DNA of 64,000 nucleotides, from positions 1 to 64,000 of the forward strand of contig NZ_JADWOV010000268.1 of assembly GCF_015767435.1 (NCBI RefSeq), written 5' to 3'. Under the pieces are notes generated by a model. The model did no database searches. It was not told where the DNA came from and saw only the letters and a program-made list of their open reading frames with translations. Below, piece after piece: positions 20,345 through 29,824 of the stretch (position 1 is its first letter; each line of letters opens with the position of its first letter). This DNA comes from Polaribacter sp. BAL334. GTDB taxonomy: Bacteria; Bacteroidota; Bacteroidia; Flavobacteriales; Flavobacteriaceae. Made by a program: the position numbers and the translations under genes.

Positions 20345-22090
20345 ATGAGAACATATTATACAGATGAAAAGAATGTACAAGTTATTATTTCTTTATTAAA
20401 ACAAAACAATATAAAAAGGGTAGTTGCTTCACCGGGAAGTACAAATATAACATTTGTTGCAAGTATCCAAGACGATCCCTTCTTTGAGGTTTATTCTTCA
20501 GTTGATGAGCGTTCAGCTGCTTATATGGCTTGTGGCATAGCAGCAGAAACTGATGAGCCAGTAGTTTTAAGCTGCACTGGAGCAACTGCATCGCGAAATT
20601 ACTTTCCAGGACTAACCGAAGCTTTTTATAGGAAACTACCAATTTTATCTATTACTTCTCATCAAGGTGCATCAAAAATTGGGCATAATATTGCTCAAAT
20701 ATTGGATGTAAGTGTTATGCCGAAAGATACTGCAAAGTTAGTAATTGATTTACCAGTTATTAAAGATGAGGATGATCTATGGGATTGTGAGATAAAAGTT
20801 AATAAAGCAATTCTTGAGCTTAAGAGACACGGAGGAGGACCAGTCCATATTAATTTGACTACTAAATATTCTTTAAATTATAATGTAAAAGAACTTCCTA
20901 ACTATAGAAAAATTGACAGGGTTACATCAAAAGATATTTTTCCAGATTTACCTGTCGGGTATGTTGCAATTTTTATAAGTTCTCACAAAAAATTTAGCAT
21001 TGATGAAACTCTATCAATTGAAACATTCTGTGAAAAGAATAATGCGGTTGTTTTTTGTGATCATACAAGTGGTTATTTTGGTAAATACAGTATTAATTTT
21101 TCATTGGAAGCAATTCAAGGAAGTGGCAGGGAAGATAAGCCTCAACTATTTCCTGAACTTTTAATACAGATTGGAGAAATTACAGGGGATTATTATACTT
21201 TAAACATAAAAAGTAAGAATGTTTGGAGGGTTAATGAAGATGGAGAAATTAAAGATCAATATAGAAAACTTACCCATGTATTTGAAATGCCAGAAAAGGT
21301 ATTTTTTGATTATTATTCTAAAATTGGTAAAAAAACTGAAAGTTCTTACTATGAGGAATGTTTAAAGCTTTTAAAAAAGACAAGAGAATTGATTAACGAA
21401 CTTCCCTTTTCTAACATTTGGATAGCGTCTAATTTAGCTAATAAAATACCTAATAATTCTGTTATACATTTCGCTATTTTAAATAGTTTACGGTCTTGGA
21501 ATTTTTTTGATTTACCGAATTCCGTTCGTTCATATTCAAATGTTGGAGGATTTGGGATAGATGGATGTGTATCTTCACTTATTGGTGCATCATTAGTTAA
21601 TAAAAGTAAACTATACTTCTGTATTACCGGAGATCTTGCATTTTTTTATGATATGAATGTATTAGGAAATCGTCATGTTGGAAACAACTTAAGGATATTA
21701 GTAGTTAACAATGGGAAAGGAACAGAGTTTAGACATAATAGTAATTTTGCTACTTTAGCAGGATTGGCAGAGACTGCAGATAATTTTATCGCAGCAGGTT
21801 ACCATTTTGGAAATAAGTCAAGTCTATTATTAAAAAATTATTCAGAAAACTTAGGATTTGAATACCTTACAGCTTCAAACAAAGAGGAATTCATGAATGT
21901 TTATAATCGATTTGTATTTGCAGACATAACTTCAAAATCTATGTTATTTGAAGTATTTACAAACAGTGAAGAGGAATCAGATGCTTTACAAATGATAAGA
22001 ACTATTTATCAAAGTAAAACTGCAAAAATGGTCAAAGATGTAATTGGAAAAAACACAATAAATATATTAAAAAAGAAATTGGGTAAGTAA
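20345..22090 (+). CDS. MenD-like thiamine-diphosphate-dependent enzyme in a glycan cassette
   Basis: A three-domain ThDP enzyme of 581 aa. The N-terminal Pyr domain has the conserved glutamate in VDERSAAYMACG (about residues 57-68), as in MenD. A central domain follows. The C-terminal PP domain has the metal/ThDP motif GDLAFFYDMN ending in VNN (about 430-460). It is most like SEPHCHC synthase (MenD), but it lies between sugar genes rather than menaquinone genes and lacks other men neighbours. It therefore probably performs a decarboxylation or carboligation on a sugar or pyruvate-derived substrate. The adjacent SDR and pyruvyltransferase-family genes support a pyruvate- or two-carbon-linked modification. 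Confidence 0.72.
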   Translation: MRTYYTDEKNVQVIISLLKQNNIKRVVASPGSTNITFVASIQDDPFFEVYSSVDERSAAYMACGIAAETDEPVVLSCTGATASRNYFPGLTEAFYRKLPILSITSHQGASKIGHNIAQILDVSVMPKDTAKLVIDLPVIKDEDDLWDCEIKVNKAILELKRHGGGPVHINLTTKYSLNYNVKELPNYRKIDRVTSKDIFPDLPVGYVAIFISSHKKFSIDETLSIETFCEKNNAVVFCDHTSGYFGKYSINFSLEAIQGSGREDKPQLFPELLIQIGEITGDYYTLNIKSKNVWRVNEDGEIKDQYRKLTHVFEMPEKVFFDYYSKIGKKTESSYYEECLKLLKKTRELINELPFSNIWIASNLANKIPNNSVIHFAILNSLRSWNFFDLPNSVRSYSNVGGFGIDGCVSSLIGASLVNKSKLYFCITGDLAFFYDMNVLGNRHVGNNLRILVVNNGKGTEFRHNSNFATLAGLAETADNFIAAGYHFGNKSSLLLKNYSENLGFEYLTASNKEEFMNVYNRFVFADITSKSMLFEVFTNSEEESDALQMIRTIYQSKTAKMVKDVIGKNTINILKKKLGK

Positions 22091-22120
22091 CACTTTAAAA
22101 TTGTTAAATAAGATATAAGC

Positions 22121-23290
22121 ATGTTAATAAAAAGAAAAATAGGTATCCTAACATATCACTATAAGGATAATTTCGGTGCTTTATTGCAGTGTTATGCACT
22201 TCAGGAGTATTTAAAACAAAAAGGTTTTGATGCAGAGGTAATAAACTTTAAACCTCAAAAAAATATAATAGTTACTATAATTAGTATTATTAAAAATCAA
22301 TTAGTTTATACTTTTAAAAATTTTAAAATAAATCATTTATTAATATATTTTAAGCAATTTAAAGCACTCTATGTTCAAACTAAAAAATTTAATTTATTTA
22401 GAGAAAAATACCTAAACATATCTGAATTATTTGACGCAAATCAAAGAAATCATGATTTAAATAAATATGAAGTTATAATAACAGGAAGTGATCAAATTTG
22501 GAATTCAATTGATGGCTTTTACGACGCATATTTTTTAATTCCATTTGTAAGTTTTAATGGGAAAAGATTATCTTACGCAGCTTGCAGAGGTGTCAAAGAA
22601 GTAAAGGAAAAAGATTTAATTATACTTAAAAAAGCATTAGAGGATTATTATTGGGTTGGTGTCCGTGATAACCAGACACAAGAATTTGTGCATACTACTA
22701 GTGAACAAAAAGCTGATGTTGTTTGTGATCCGTCTATGTTAATTGATTTTAATCATCTATTAGTAACTAAATCTCCCATTAAATTTAAATATATATTTGT
22801 TTATATACTTGGCAAAGAAATAGAAGGCGGACATTTAAAAATGATTAAAGAAATCAAGAATAAATTTGGTGATTTAAAAGTTGTAGCGTGTTATTTAACA
22901 AATAAAAATCCTAATTATTTTTCTTGGGCAGATATACATTTATTTGATTCATCACCTATCGAATGGATGAATTTAATAAAATATGCTGAATTTTTTTACA
23001 CAGATTCTTTTCATGGGGTTTTATTTGCGAATAAATTTGAAAGAAATTTTTTGGCTTATTATTCGGAAAAAATAAGATCATCTAGATTATTAGATATTTC
23101 AGAAAGGTTAGATTTGTCAAAAAATATCGTAAGTAGCTATGAAGAAGCAATTGAGAAAGGTTCGATTTACAACAATAATGACAGAAAAAATTACAAAATA
23201 AAATCTGAAAAGTTTGTTTCTGATTCTAAAGAACTTTTACTAAAAAAAATAGAGTCTAAAAATACTAAATTAAATTATTTTGAAAATTAA
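22121..23290 (+). CDS. Polysaccharide pyruvyl transferase family protein
   Basis: A PF04230-type (CsaB/WcaK) enzyme that would attach a pyruvate ketal from phosphoenolpyruvate to a sugar of the repeat unit. The signature GILTYH...NFGALLQCYALQ is at residues 8-30. ITGSDQIWN is at about 118-126, and the active-site-like DSFHGVLFA lies near residue 295. At 389 aa it has the usual length. Its 3' end overlaps the next gene by 11 bp, so the cassette is translationally coupled. Some family members act as other transferases, so the pyruvyl function is likely but not proven. Confidence 0.83.
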   Translation: MLIKRKIGILTYHYKDNFGALLQCYALQEYLKQKGFDAEVINFKPQKNIIVTIISIIKNQLVYTFKNFKINHLLIYFKQFKALYVQTKKFNLFREKYLNISELFDANQRNHDLNKYEVIITGSDQIWNSIDGFYDAYFLIPFVSFNGKRLSYAACRGVKEVKEKDLIILKKALEDYYWVGVRDNQTQEFVHTTSEQKADVVCDPSMLIDFNHLLVTKSPIKFKYIFVYILGKEIEGGHLKMIKEIKNKFGDLKVVACYLTNKNPNYFSWADIHLFDSSPIEWMNLIKYAEFFYTDSFHGVLFANKFERNFLAYYSEKIRSSRLLDISERLDLSKNIVSSYEEAIEKGSIYNNNDRKNYKIKSEKFVSDSKELLLKKIESKNTKLNYFEN

Positions 23291-24398
23291 AATTTTATTT
23301 GTTATTGGTTCTATGAATGGTGGGGGAGCTGAAAGAGTTTTGTTAGAAATTCTAAAGTACTTAGATCAATCAATTTTTGAAGCTTTTTTGGCTATAGGCT
23401 CTTTATCGGGTGAATATAAGGATGAAATACCAAATCATGTTAAAGTTATTGATATGTCTTCATCATATCATATTTTTATTAAAAATATTATTGTTTTTAA
23501 TAACATAATTAAAAGAAATGATATTAAACTAGTTGTTAGTTTTATGCCAAATGCTAATTTAATTGCTTTAAGGACAAAATTCTTATTTAGACCAAATTTA
23601 AAGGTTGTTTTAACAGAACATAATAATCCTCATAGAAATTACTTATCATCAAAATCCAAAATTAAAAATTTTATTAAGAAATTAGATTTATTTTATTTTT
23701 ATAAATATGCGGATAAAATAGTAACAGTATCTGATGGAATTCGAAGTGAATTAATAAAAAAGTTTAACATTTTAGATCATAAAATTATTACAATATATAA
23801 TCCAGCAGACATCAAAGGGATCTTAAATAAAACACAAATTATACCAAAATTTTTTACTGATAAAATTAAACTCAAAAAAAACATTATTGCTATTGGAAGG
23901 CTTGTAGAGCAAAAAGGATATTTTGATATGCTTCAAATTGTTAAAAAATTGAACGATAAGATTCCAGTACAATTAATAATCCTTGGTGAAGGTCCTTTGC
24001 GTGAGAGTATTGAAAAAAAAATAGATGAATTGGAACTTTCAAATAGTGTTTTTATGTTAGGTTTTGTTGAAAACCCTTGGTCATACATTAATAATTCAGA
24101 TGTTTATCTGTCTACCTCTTTATGGGAAGGTTTTCATATGACAATTGTTGAATCTATGGCTTGTGGTGTTTATCCAATTGTTTCTGATTGTAATTACGGT
24201 CCTAATGAAATAATAATAAATAATGAGATGGGTAAATTAATTCCATTGAATGCGAATCAACAATTTGTAGATCAGCTTTATAATTTTTTGATAAAGCATG
24301 AAAAGGGTTATAAGTACAGTGCTTGTATCGAAAGATCACATTTTTTTGATTCAATAAAAATCGTAAATCAATATGTATCATTATTTAAGACTATTTAA
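23280..24398 (+). CDS. Glycosyltransferase family 4 (GT-B), first
   Basis: A cytoplasmic retaining glycosyltransferase of the GT4 type that adds one sugar to the lipid-linked repeat unit. The N-terminal loop SMNGGGAERVLLEIL is at about 11-25. The nucleotide-sugar site carries the EX7E motif in WEGFHMTIVESMACG. The start is TTG 23280, inside the 3' end of the pyruvyltransferase gene; the first ATG would remove most of the first beta strand. Donor and acceptor are unknown. Confidence 0.82.
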   Translation: MKIKILFVIGSMNGGGAERVLLEILKYLDQSIFEAFLAIGSLSGEYKDEIPNHVKVIDMSSSYHIFIKNIIVFNNIIKRNDIKLVVSFMPNANLIALRTKFLFRPNLKVVLTEHNNPHRNYLSSKSKIKNFIKKLDLFYFYKYADKIVTVSDGIRSELIKKFNILDHKIITIYNPADIKGILNKTQIIPKFFTDKIKLKKNIIAIGRLVEQKGYFDMLQIVKKLNDKIPVQLIILGEGPLRESIEKKIDELELSNSVFMLGFVENPWSYINNSDVYLSTSLWEGFHMTIVESMACGVYPIVSDCNYGPNEIIINNEMGKLIPLNANQQFVDQLYNFLIKHEKGYKYSACIERSHFFDSIKIVNQYVSLFKTI

Positions 24399-25540
24399 TG
24401 GATAATAAAAAAACTTTATTTTATATTAATTATATACCACCTGATTATGGAGGAGGATATTTAAGAGCTTTTAAAATGGCTGAGAGATTTAAAGAAAAAA
24501 AAAATCTTTCGGGTATTGTAACTCTTACAAAGAGAAATCGTTTTGAGAAAATTAATAGTTTTATATCTGAGTCTGATATTTTATTTTTAAGATCTAAACT
24601 TTTTATTTTATTTGATTTAATTTATCACTTAATTAAAAAGCGTAAATCTTTTGATTTAATTTATGTGGTTTCTCCTCATTGGCATTCATTATTTGCAGTA
24701 ACAATTTGTAAATTGTTAAATAAAAAAGTAATTATTGGTATTACTTTGATGGGGGTTGACTCGCCAGCAAGTAAATCTAAAAATATTTTTATTAATTTAT
24801 ATTATAAATTTAAGAATTTACAATTTAAATTAGCGGATAAGATAATAGTAAATTCTCCCGCAGTTCTTAATGAATGTTTTGATTTTGGTTATACATCAGG
24901 AAAAGTTCAACTTTTAGTCAATCCAGTTGATATTCTTAAATTTAAACCAATAAAAAGTAAAGAGGAAAAATTATTATTAAGAAATGAACTGGAATTGCCT
25001 ACCGATATTCCAATAGTTCTTTTTGTTGGCAGTGTGAATTTTAGAAAAGGTGCGGATAATTTTAAAATAATATTTGAAAAATTAAATGAAAAAATCGATA
25101 TAAATTATTCTTTTGTAATATGTGGTGATTTAAACCATAAAGAATCAAATGTTATAATTAGTGATTTAAAAAAAGTTTTTGAAAATACTAATAATCAGTT
25201 CTTTTTATATGAAAATGTAACTTGTATTGAAAAATTTTTAAATGCGTCAGATATATTTATTTTTCCAACAACCAATGAAGGATTGCCAAACGTAATAATT
25301 GAAGCGATGGCAATGAAAAAAATTATAATTTCTAATACTTTACCTGATATTACAGATTTTCTTTTATCTAAAGAGTTTCTTGTTACTGATAATGACACAA
25401 ATGAATATGTTTATAAACTTGAAAAGTATATAAGAGAGCCAGAATCTGTTGAACAAATTATTGAATTAAATTATTTAAGAATTAAAAATGAATTTACTTT
25501 TGAAAAGATTGATAATCAATTTCAAAAACTAATTCCTTAA
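24398..25540 (+). CDS. Glycosyltransferase family 4 (GT-B), second
   Basis: A GT4-type transferase of 380 aa. YIPPDYGGGYLRAFKMAE forms the acceptor-side loop near the N-terminus. FVGSVNFRKGADNF marks the start of the second Rossmann domain. The EX7E motif is in NEGLPNVIIEAMAM. Its ATG overlaps the stop of the preceding transferase (TAATG). It is AT-rich like its neighbours. The sugar specificity cannot be read from sequence. Confidence 0.83.
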   Translation: MDNKKTLFYINYIPPDYGGGYLRAFKMAERFKEKKNLSGIVTLTKRNRFEKINSFISESDILFLRSKLFILFDLIYHLIKKRKSFDLIYVVSPHWHSLFAVTICKLLNKKVIIGITLMGVDSPASKSKNIFINLYYKFKNLQFKLADKIIVNSPAVLNECFDFGYTSGKVQLLVNPVDILKFKPIKSKEEKLLLRNELELPTDIPIVLFVGSVNFRKGADNFKIIFEKLNEKIDINYSFVICGDLNHKESNVIISDLKKVFENTNNQFFLYENVTCIEKFLNASDIFIFPTTNEGLPNVIIEAMAMKKIIISNTLPDITDFLLSKEFLVTDNDTNEYVYKLEKYIREPESVEQIIELNYLRIKNEFTFEKIDNQFQKLIP

Positions 25541-25545
25541 TATTT

Positions 25546-26766
25546 ATGCAAAAATTTAAAAACATACTTATTGGTTTTGTTTTATTTTTTTTTATTTATT
25601 TAGAGCCTATTTATATTGGCCCTGTTAAATGGGGACAAATTTGGAAAGGTTTATTTTGTGTTTTTGCAATTTTATACGTTATTTTAAAAAAAGTTAAAGC
25701 TCCAAAATTTATTTATATATACTATTTTATTACTTTTTTGAGTCTAATCAATACTTCTATATTTTCTTATCCTATTGAAACCATATCTGTAACTCTTAAA
25801 ATTTTATTATTCCCATTAACTTATCATTTTTTTCTTTCATTAAATTTACAAAGAAGTAAATATTTTAGTATGTTAAGGTATTTTGTTTTTTTTACAAGTT
25901 ATTCATGTTTGATTTTTCATTTCAAAATATTATCTCCTTTGACAAAAGGATATGATGTAGCTTTGTATGGTGGTGATAGTGAGGGGTTTTCTACAATTTT
26001 TCAAACTGTTCATAGTACTGCTATTTTATTGACATTTTCTTTATGCTATTTAATCTATGAATTGTTTTATTTTAATAAAAAAATGTCATTACTCACAAAA
26101 TTTCATTACATATTAAATTTACTAATTTTGTTTTATTCTGTTTATTTAACTTATGTTAGAACAGCTCTTTTAATTTTGGTAACTGGATTGTTTTTTATTT
26201 TTATTTATAAACAAAAAATAAAAAATCTAGGAAGAATTATTACTGTCTTTACGATAATTGGTTTTTTTTTCTTGTTTAAGTTTAATACTGACGAAGGATT
26301 TAGAAACAGGTTAATTGGAAAGACTATCTATGATGATAAAAAAGTAGTTGATACTAATACAATCAGTTCTGGAAGATTAAAAATATGGGAAACATCTTTT
26401 AAGAGTTGGTCTGAAAACAATAATATTTTAGAGATACTTTTAGGAATTGGAGAAAATGAATTAATGGAACGTAATAATAAATACATAGGTTTTAGAGTTT
26501 TTTCACATAATGGTTTTATTGATATTTTAGTTCAGAATGGTTTAATTTCATTTTTATTCTATATTATGTTCCTATTTAATTTCAATAAGAACATTAAACA
26601 CCCATTTATAAAAGAAGGTAAACTGATAATAATAGCTTTCTTTTATATGTATTTAACTATGATGTTTGTCCAAGGTGGTCAAGAAGTTTATACTATGTTA
26701 TTAATAAATTTAGTTTTATTAGCTTTTGGCATCACTAAAACTAAATATAATATAAATAAAGTTTGA
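25546..26766 (+). CDS. wzy: Wzy-like O-antigen/capsule polymerase
   Basis: A polytopic inner-membrane protein (406 aa, about 10-12 hydrophobic segments) with the architecture of Wzy/Wzy_C proteins. A large periplasmic loop contains SSGRLKIWETSFKSW and GIGENE. The short motif SHNGFIDILVQNGL resembles the HN..L....G signature of polymerases and ligases. It joins flipped repeat units on the periplasmic side. It is very low in sequence conservation and AT-rich, as is normal for wzy. It is the only polymerase candidate between wzx and the initiating transferase. Confidence 0.82.
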   Translation: MQKFKNILIGFVLFFFIYLEPIYIGPVKWGQIWKGLFCVFAILYVILKKVKAPKFIYIYYFITFLSLINTSIFSYPIETISVTLKILLFPLTYHFFLSLNLQRSKYFSMLRYFVFFTSYSCLIFHFKILSPLTKGYDVALYGGDSEGFSTIFQTVHSTAILLTFSLCYLIYELFYFNKKMSLLTKFHYILNLLILFYSVYLTYVRTALLILVTGLFFIFIYKQKIKNLGRIITVFTIIGFFFLFKFNTDEGFRNRLIGKTIYDDKKVVDTNTISSGRLKIWETSFKSWSENNNILEILLGIGENELMERNNKYIGFRVFSHNGFIDILVQNGLISFLFYIMFLFNFNKNIKHPFIKEGKLIIIAFFYMYLTMMFVQGGQEVYTMLLINLVLLAFGITKTKYNINKV

Positions 26767-26767
26767 T

Positions 26768-27247
26768 ATGAATATTTATGATGAATTGTATGTTTTAAGA
26801 GGCAATACAAAAGGTCTTTTTTTTATTATTTTTTTCAGAATAAGTGCATGTTTTACAAAAAATAAATTTTTAAAAATAGTTGGTTTTCCAATTAGATTGT
26901 TTTACAAAATCATTGTTCAATGGATACTAGGAATAGATATTTCAGATGAAACAAAAATTGGATATGGTTTCAGATTATATCATGGACAAGGTGTTGTTAT
27001 TAACAGTAATACAATTATAGGACAAAATGTAATAATTAGGCAAAATACTACAATAGGTAATTCAACAGAGGGAAGTCCTTCTCCAATTATTGGGCACAAT
27101 GTGAAAATAGGCGCAAATTCAGTTATAATTGGATCGGTTGAAATTGGCGAAAATGTTATAATTGGTGCTGGTTCAATAGTTGTAAAAAGTGTTCCTGATA
27201 ATACAGTTGTTGCTGGTAATCCAGCTAAAATAATTAAAGTATTATGA
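26768..27247 (+). CDS. Hexapeptide-repeat acyltransferase (WcaB/serine acetyltransferase-like)
   Basis: A left-handed beta-helix O-acyltransferase of 159 aa. An N-terminal helical part is followed by hexapeptide repeats from about residue 60 (IGYGFRLYHGQGVVI, TIIGQNVIIRQN, GHNVKIGANSVI, IGENVIIGAGS). The His in YHGQG is the probable catalytic base, and the C-terminal VPDNTVVAGNPAKII closure is typical. It most likely O-acetylates a sugar of the repeat unit from acetyl-CoA. It starts 1 bp after wzy stops and overlaps the next GT by 4 bp. Confidence 0.85.
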   Translation: MNIYDELYVLRGNTKGLFFIIFFRISACFTKNKFLKIVGFPIRLFYKIIVQWILGIDISDETKIGYGFRLYHGQGVVINSNTIIGQNVIIRQNTTIGNSTEGSPSPIIGHNVKIGANSVIIGSVEIGENVIIGAGSIVVKSVPDNTVVAGNPAKIIKVL

Positions 27248-28284
27248 AGAAAAGAATCCTAGTAATTGCAACAAGTAGAAAAACACGTGGAGGCATAACA
27301 TCAGTTATTAAGGCTCATTCAACCCAATCATATTGGAAAGAATGGAATTGTAAATGGTTGGAAACACATATAGACAAAAATATTTTTTATAAACTATGGT
27401 ATTTTATTAAATCATTTACAAAGTTTTTGTTTATAGTTCCTTTCTATGACATAATTCATATACATTTAAGTGAGGTTCAATCATTAAAACGTAAAACATT
27501 TTATTTTTTAATTTGTAGATTATTAAAGAAAAGAATTATCATACATTTCCATGCTTTCAGTCCGGAAACAACCATAAATAGTAAATATAAATGGTTATAT
27601 AAAAGTGTATTTAATACTTCAAACTGTATTATAGTTTTATCTGATTTATGGAAAAAGTGGGTTATAGAATATCTTGATTTAAAAGAATCAAAAATATTTG
27701 TTATATACAATCCATGTCCTAAAGTTAATTTATCTCAAGAAATTAAAAAAGAGAATATAATACTCTTCGCAGGTACAATTAATGAAAGAAAAGGTTATTC
27801 AACTTTAATTAGTGCTTTCGCAAATGTGGCAAATAAATATCCTGATTGGTCACTTTTTTTTGCGGGAAATGGTGAAATAGAAAAAGCGAAAATTTTGGTT
27901 GATAAATTTAATATTTCTAGTCAGGTAAAATTTTTAGGTTGGATTAAAGATAATGAGAAGGAATCAATTTTTAATAAGGCTTCTATTTTTTGTTTGCCAA
28001 GTTATAATGAAGGTTTTCCTATGGCAGTTTTGGATGCTTGGGCTTATGGAATTCCTACAATATCCACACCAGTAGGGGGTATGCCAGATATTGGAATTCA
28101 TTCTGAAAATTGTCTCTTTTTTAAGCCAGGAAACATAGATGAATTAACAGAGTGTATTGTTAAATTAATTAATGATGAAAATTTAAGAATTAAGTTAAGA
28201 AAAGAATCTATTAATTTGTCAAATACTATTTTCAATCAAGAAATAATTGGTAACAAAATAAGTCAACTGTATGCTTCGCTTTAA
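27244..28284 (+). CDS. Glycosyltransferase family 4 (GT-B), third
   Basis: A GT4-type transferase of 346 aa with an ATGA overlap to the acyltransferase. ATSRKTRGGITSVIK forms the N-terminal loop. FAGTINERKGYSTLI begins the donor-binding domain. The EX7E position reads EGFPMAVLD, so the second acidic residue is Asp rather than Glu, a minor variation. It is the last gene of the AT-rich block; a 486-bp gene-free gap follows. Confidence 0.83.
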   Translation: MKKRILVIATSRKTRGGITSVIKAHSTQSYWKEWNCKWLETHIDKNIFYKLWYFIKSFTKFLFIVPFYDIIHIHLSEVQSLKRKTFYFLICRLLKKRIIIHFHAFSPETTINSKYKWLYKSVFNTSNCIIVLSDLWKKWVIEYLDLKESKIFVIYNPCPKVNLSQEIKKENIILFAGTINERKGYSTLISAFANVANKYPDWSLFFAGNGEIEKAKILVDKFNISSQVKFLGWIKDNEKESIFNKASIFCLPSYNEGFPMAVLDAWAYGIPTISTPVGGMPDIGIHSENCLFFKPGNIDELTECIVKLINDENLRIKLRKESINLSNTIFNQEIIGNKISQLYASL

Positions 28285-28770
28285 TATTTAGTTCAATTTA
28301 AATAATTTTATATTAATGAAAATAAAATTATGCAATCTGATTTCTAAAACTTTTCAATTGGACTAAGAATTTTAGGTATATAATTTGAATTATACTATGT
28401 ATTTATTTATGTTTTAGAAATGTTAATTTAAAAAAATAAAAATGGGTTTAATATTTAGTTATTTATTAACTGAGTTATCTAACAAAATTAAAATATATTA
28501 ATTTTGTTTTTGAAATTAAAAAATTAATGTAAATCAATAGATTTCTAGCATTTTTTTTAATCAAAACACAAATTCTTTTGGTTAAATATAAATGAAAATC
28601 AATAATTTATGTTAACTATATTTTTTTTAAGAAATTAAAATACCAAGAATAGCAACTTGTAAAAAAGGCAAAAGAAATCTTTTAAGAAGTAAATAACTTT
28701 AATAATCTCGAAGTAAAGATTAAAAGTAATACTTCAAAAGTCATTATATAATTAAATTGTAAATTCGATC
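28285..28770. other. AT-rich gene-free gap at the end of the cassette
   Basis: 486 bp, extremely AT-rich, with stops in all frames. I see no JUMPstart-like element, hairpin terminator or TAnnTTTG promoter, and none of the repeat words found in other gaps. It may be the scar of cassette exchange or a leader for the next gene. Confidence 0.5.
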
Positions 28771-29511
28771 ATGAATTATAGCTCAATCTCGTTGCTGGAA
28801 TATCAAGTTTTTATTGATATGATTACAAAAATAGATTATAAACAGCAACAATTAATCACCACCATCAATCAATATTCCTATTGCATTGCCGAGAGTGATT
28901 ATAAATTCAAAAAAGCCCTCCAAGATTCTGATATTTTATTACCTGATGGTGTGGGGATTGTCATTGCTGCCAAATTGCTCAAAAAGAAACGCATTCAAAA
29001 AATTGCAGGAGCAGACATTCATCAATACTTATTAGAGAAATTGCAAGCAGCTGCTGGGAGTTGTATGTATTTAGGGGCATCAGAACATACTTTGACTAAA
29101 ATAAAAAATAGAGTAGGTGTTGAATACCCCAAAATTAGGGTGTTCACTTATTCCCCTCCTTTTAAACCGGAATTCTCTAAACAAGACATTGATGGGATGA
29201 TTGCTGCCGTAAATGAAGTGCAACCCGATGTGTTATTTGTGGGAATGACAGCCCCCAAACAAGAAAAATGGGCTGCAAAAAACAAAGAGTTTTTAAACAC
29301 CAAAACCATTTGTGCCATTGGAGCCGTCTTTGATTTTTATGCGGGTACTGTAGAAAGACCCAGTCAATTTTGGATTGACCTGCACTTGGAATGGTTCATT
29401 CGTTTGGTCAAAGAACCCAAACGTATGTGGCGAAGGTATCTGTATTATGGCCCTTTCTTTATTTATTTATTGTTGAAAGTTTTTTTTAAAAAAGACACTA
29501 GTAGTTCTTAG
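28771..29511 (+). CDS. WecG/TagA/CpsF-family glycosyltransferase (GT26)
   Basis: A membrane-associated GT26 enzyme that adds the second sugar (a ManNAcA- or ManNAc-type residue in known cases) to the undecaprenyl-diphosphate-linked first sugar. LLPDGVGIVIAAKLL (about 51-65) carries the catalytic aspartate, and the conserved VGMTAPKQEKW lies at about 151-161. At 246 aa it has the normal length. Base composition returns toward the genome average here. It probably works right after the initiating transferase encoded next. The UDP-HexNAc uronate made by the gene at 459 is a possible donor. Confidence 0.87.
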   Translation: MNYSSISLLEYQVFIDMITKIDYKQQQLITTINQYSYCIAESDYKFKKALQDSDILLPDGVGIVIAAKLLKKKRIQKIAGADIHQYLLEKLQAAAGSCMYLGASEHTLTKIKNRVGVEYPKIRVFTYSPPFKPEFSKQDIDGMIAAVNEVQPDVLFVGMTAPKQEKWAAKNKEFLNTKTICAIGAVFDFYAGTVERPSQFWIDLHLEWFIRLVKEPKRMWRRYLYYGPFFIYLLLKVFFKKDTSSS

Positions 29512-29774
29512 GATTTGTTTTTCGATGTTCGGTGTTCGATTTTTGTTGTACGAAGATTGATTGTCATGTAGTATAGCCAAACTATATGAGTTTTAAACAA
29601 CAGGAACCTTTAAGAAACTAAAACTAAGACGAAGACTAAGACTTGGTGAGGGATTCATCGATATATGGTTACCTTGTTTCACCAATTCATCGATTAACCC
29701 CTAACCTCTTAACAAAAGTAACCCTTGCACTACTAAGCAAATCATCGATAAACAAATAACCCCAAAAATCCCAT
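29512..29774. other. Short gene-free spacer with repeat words
   Basis: No gene is present. It carries TTCGATGTTCGGTGTTCG, AAGACTAAGAC and TCATCGATTAACC words of the shared intergenic vocabulary, then the promoter of the next gene. Confidence 0.45.
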
Positions 29775-29804
29775 TTGCACGTATGCATTAAAATGCTATC
29801 TTTG
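29775..29804 (+). promoter_or_regulatory. Flavobacterial-type promoter
   Basis: TTG at 29775-29777, 19 nt, then TATCTTTG at 29797-29804. This is an exact consensus match. Transcription would begin close to 29810, so ATG 29825 rather than the TTG at 29807 should be the start of the gene. Confidence 0.75.
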
Positions 29805-29824
29805 TTTTGTCTAAAAAATCATTC

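Noticed and set aside
20345..22090. Calling the ThDP enzyme a true menaquinone-pathway MenD
   Set aside because: Its neighbours are all glycan genes and no other men gene is near, so only MenD-like similarity is claimed.
28285..28770. Possible small RNA or JUMPstart element in the AT-rich gap
   Set aside because: No hairpin, conserved box or promoter could be made out.
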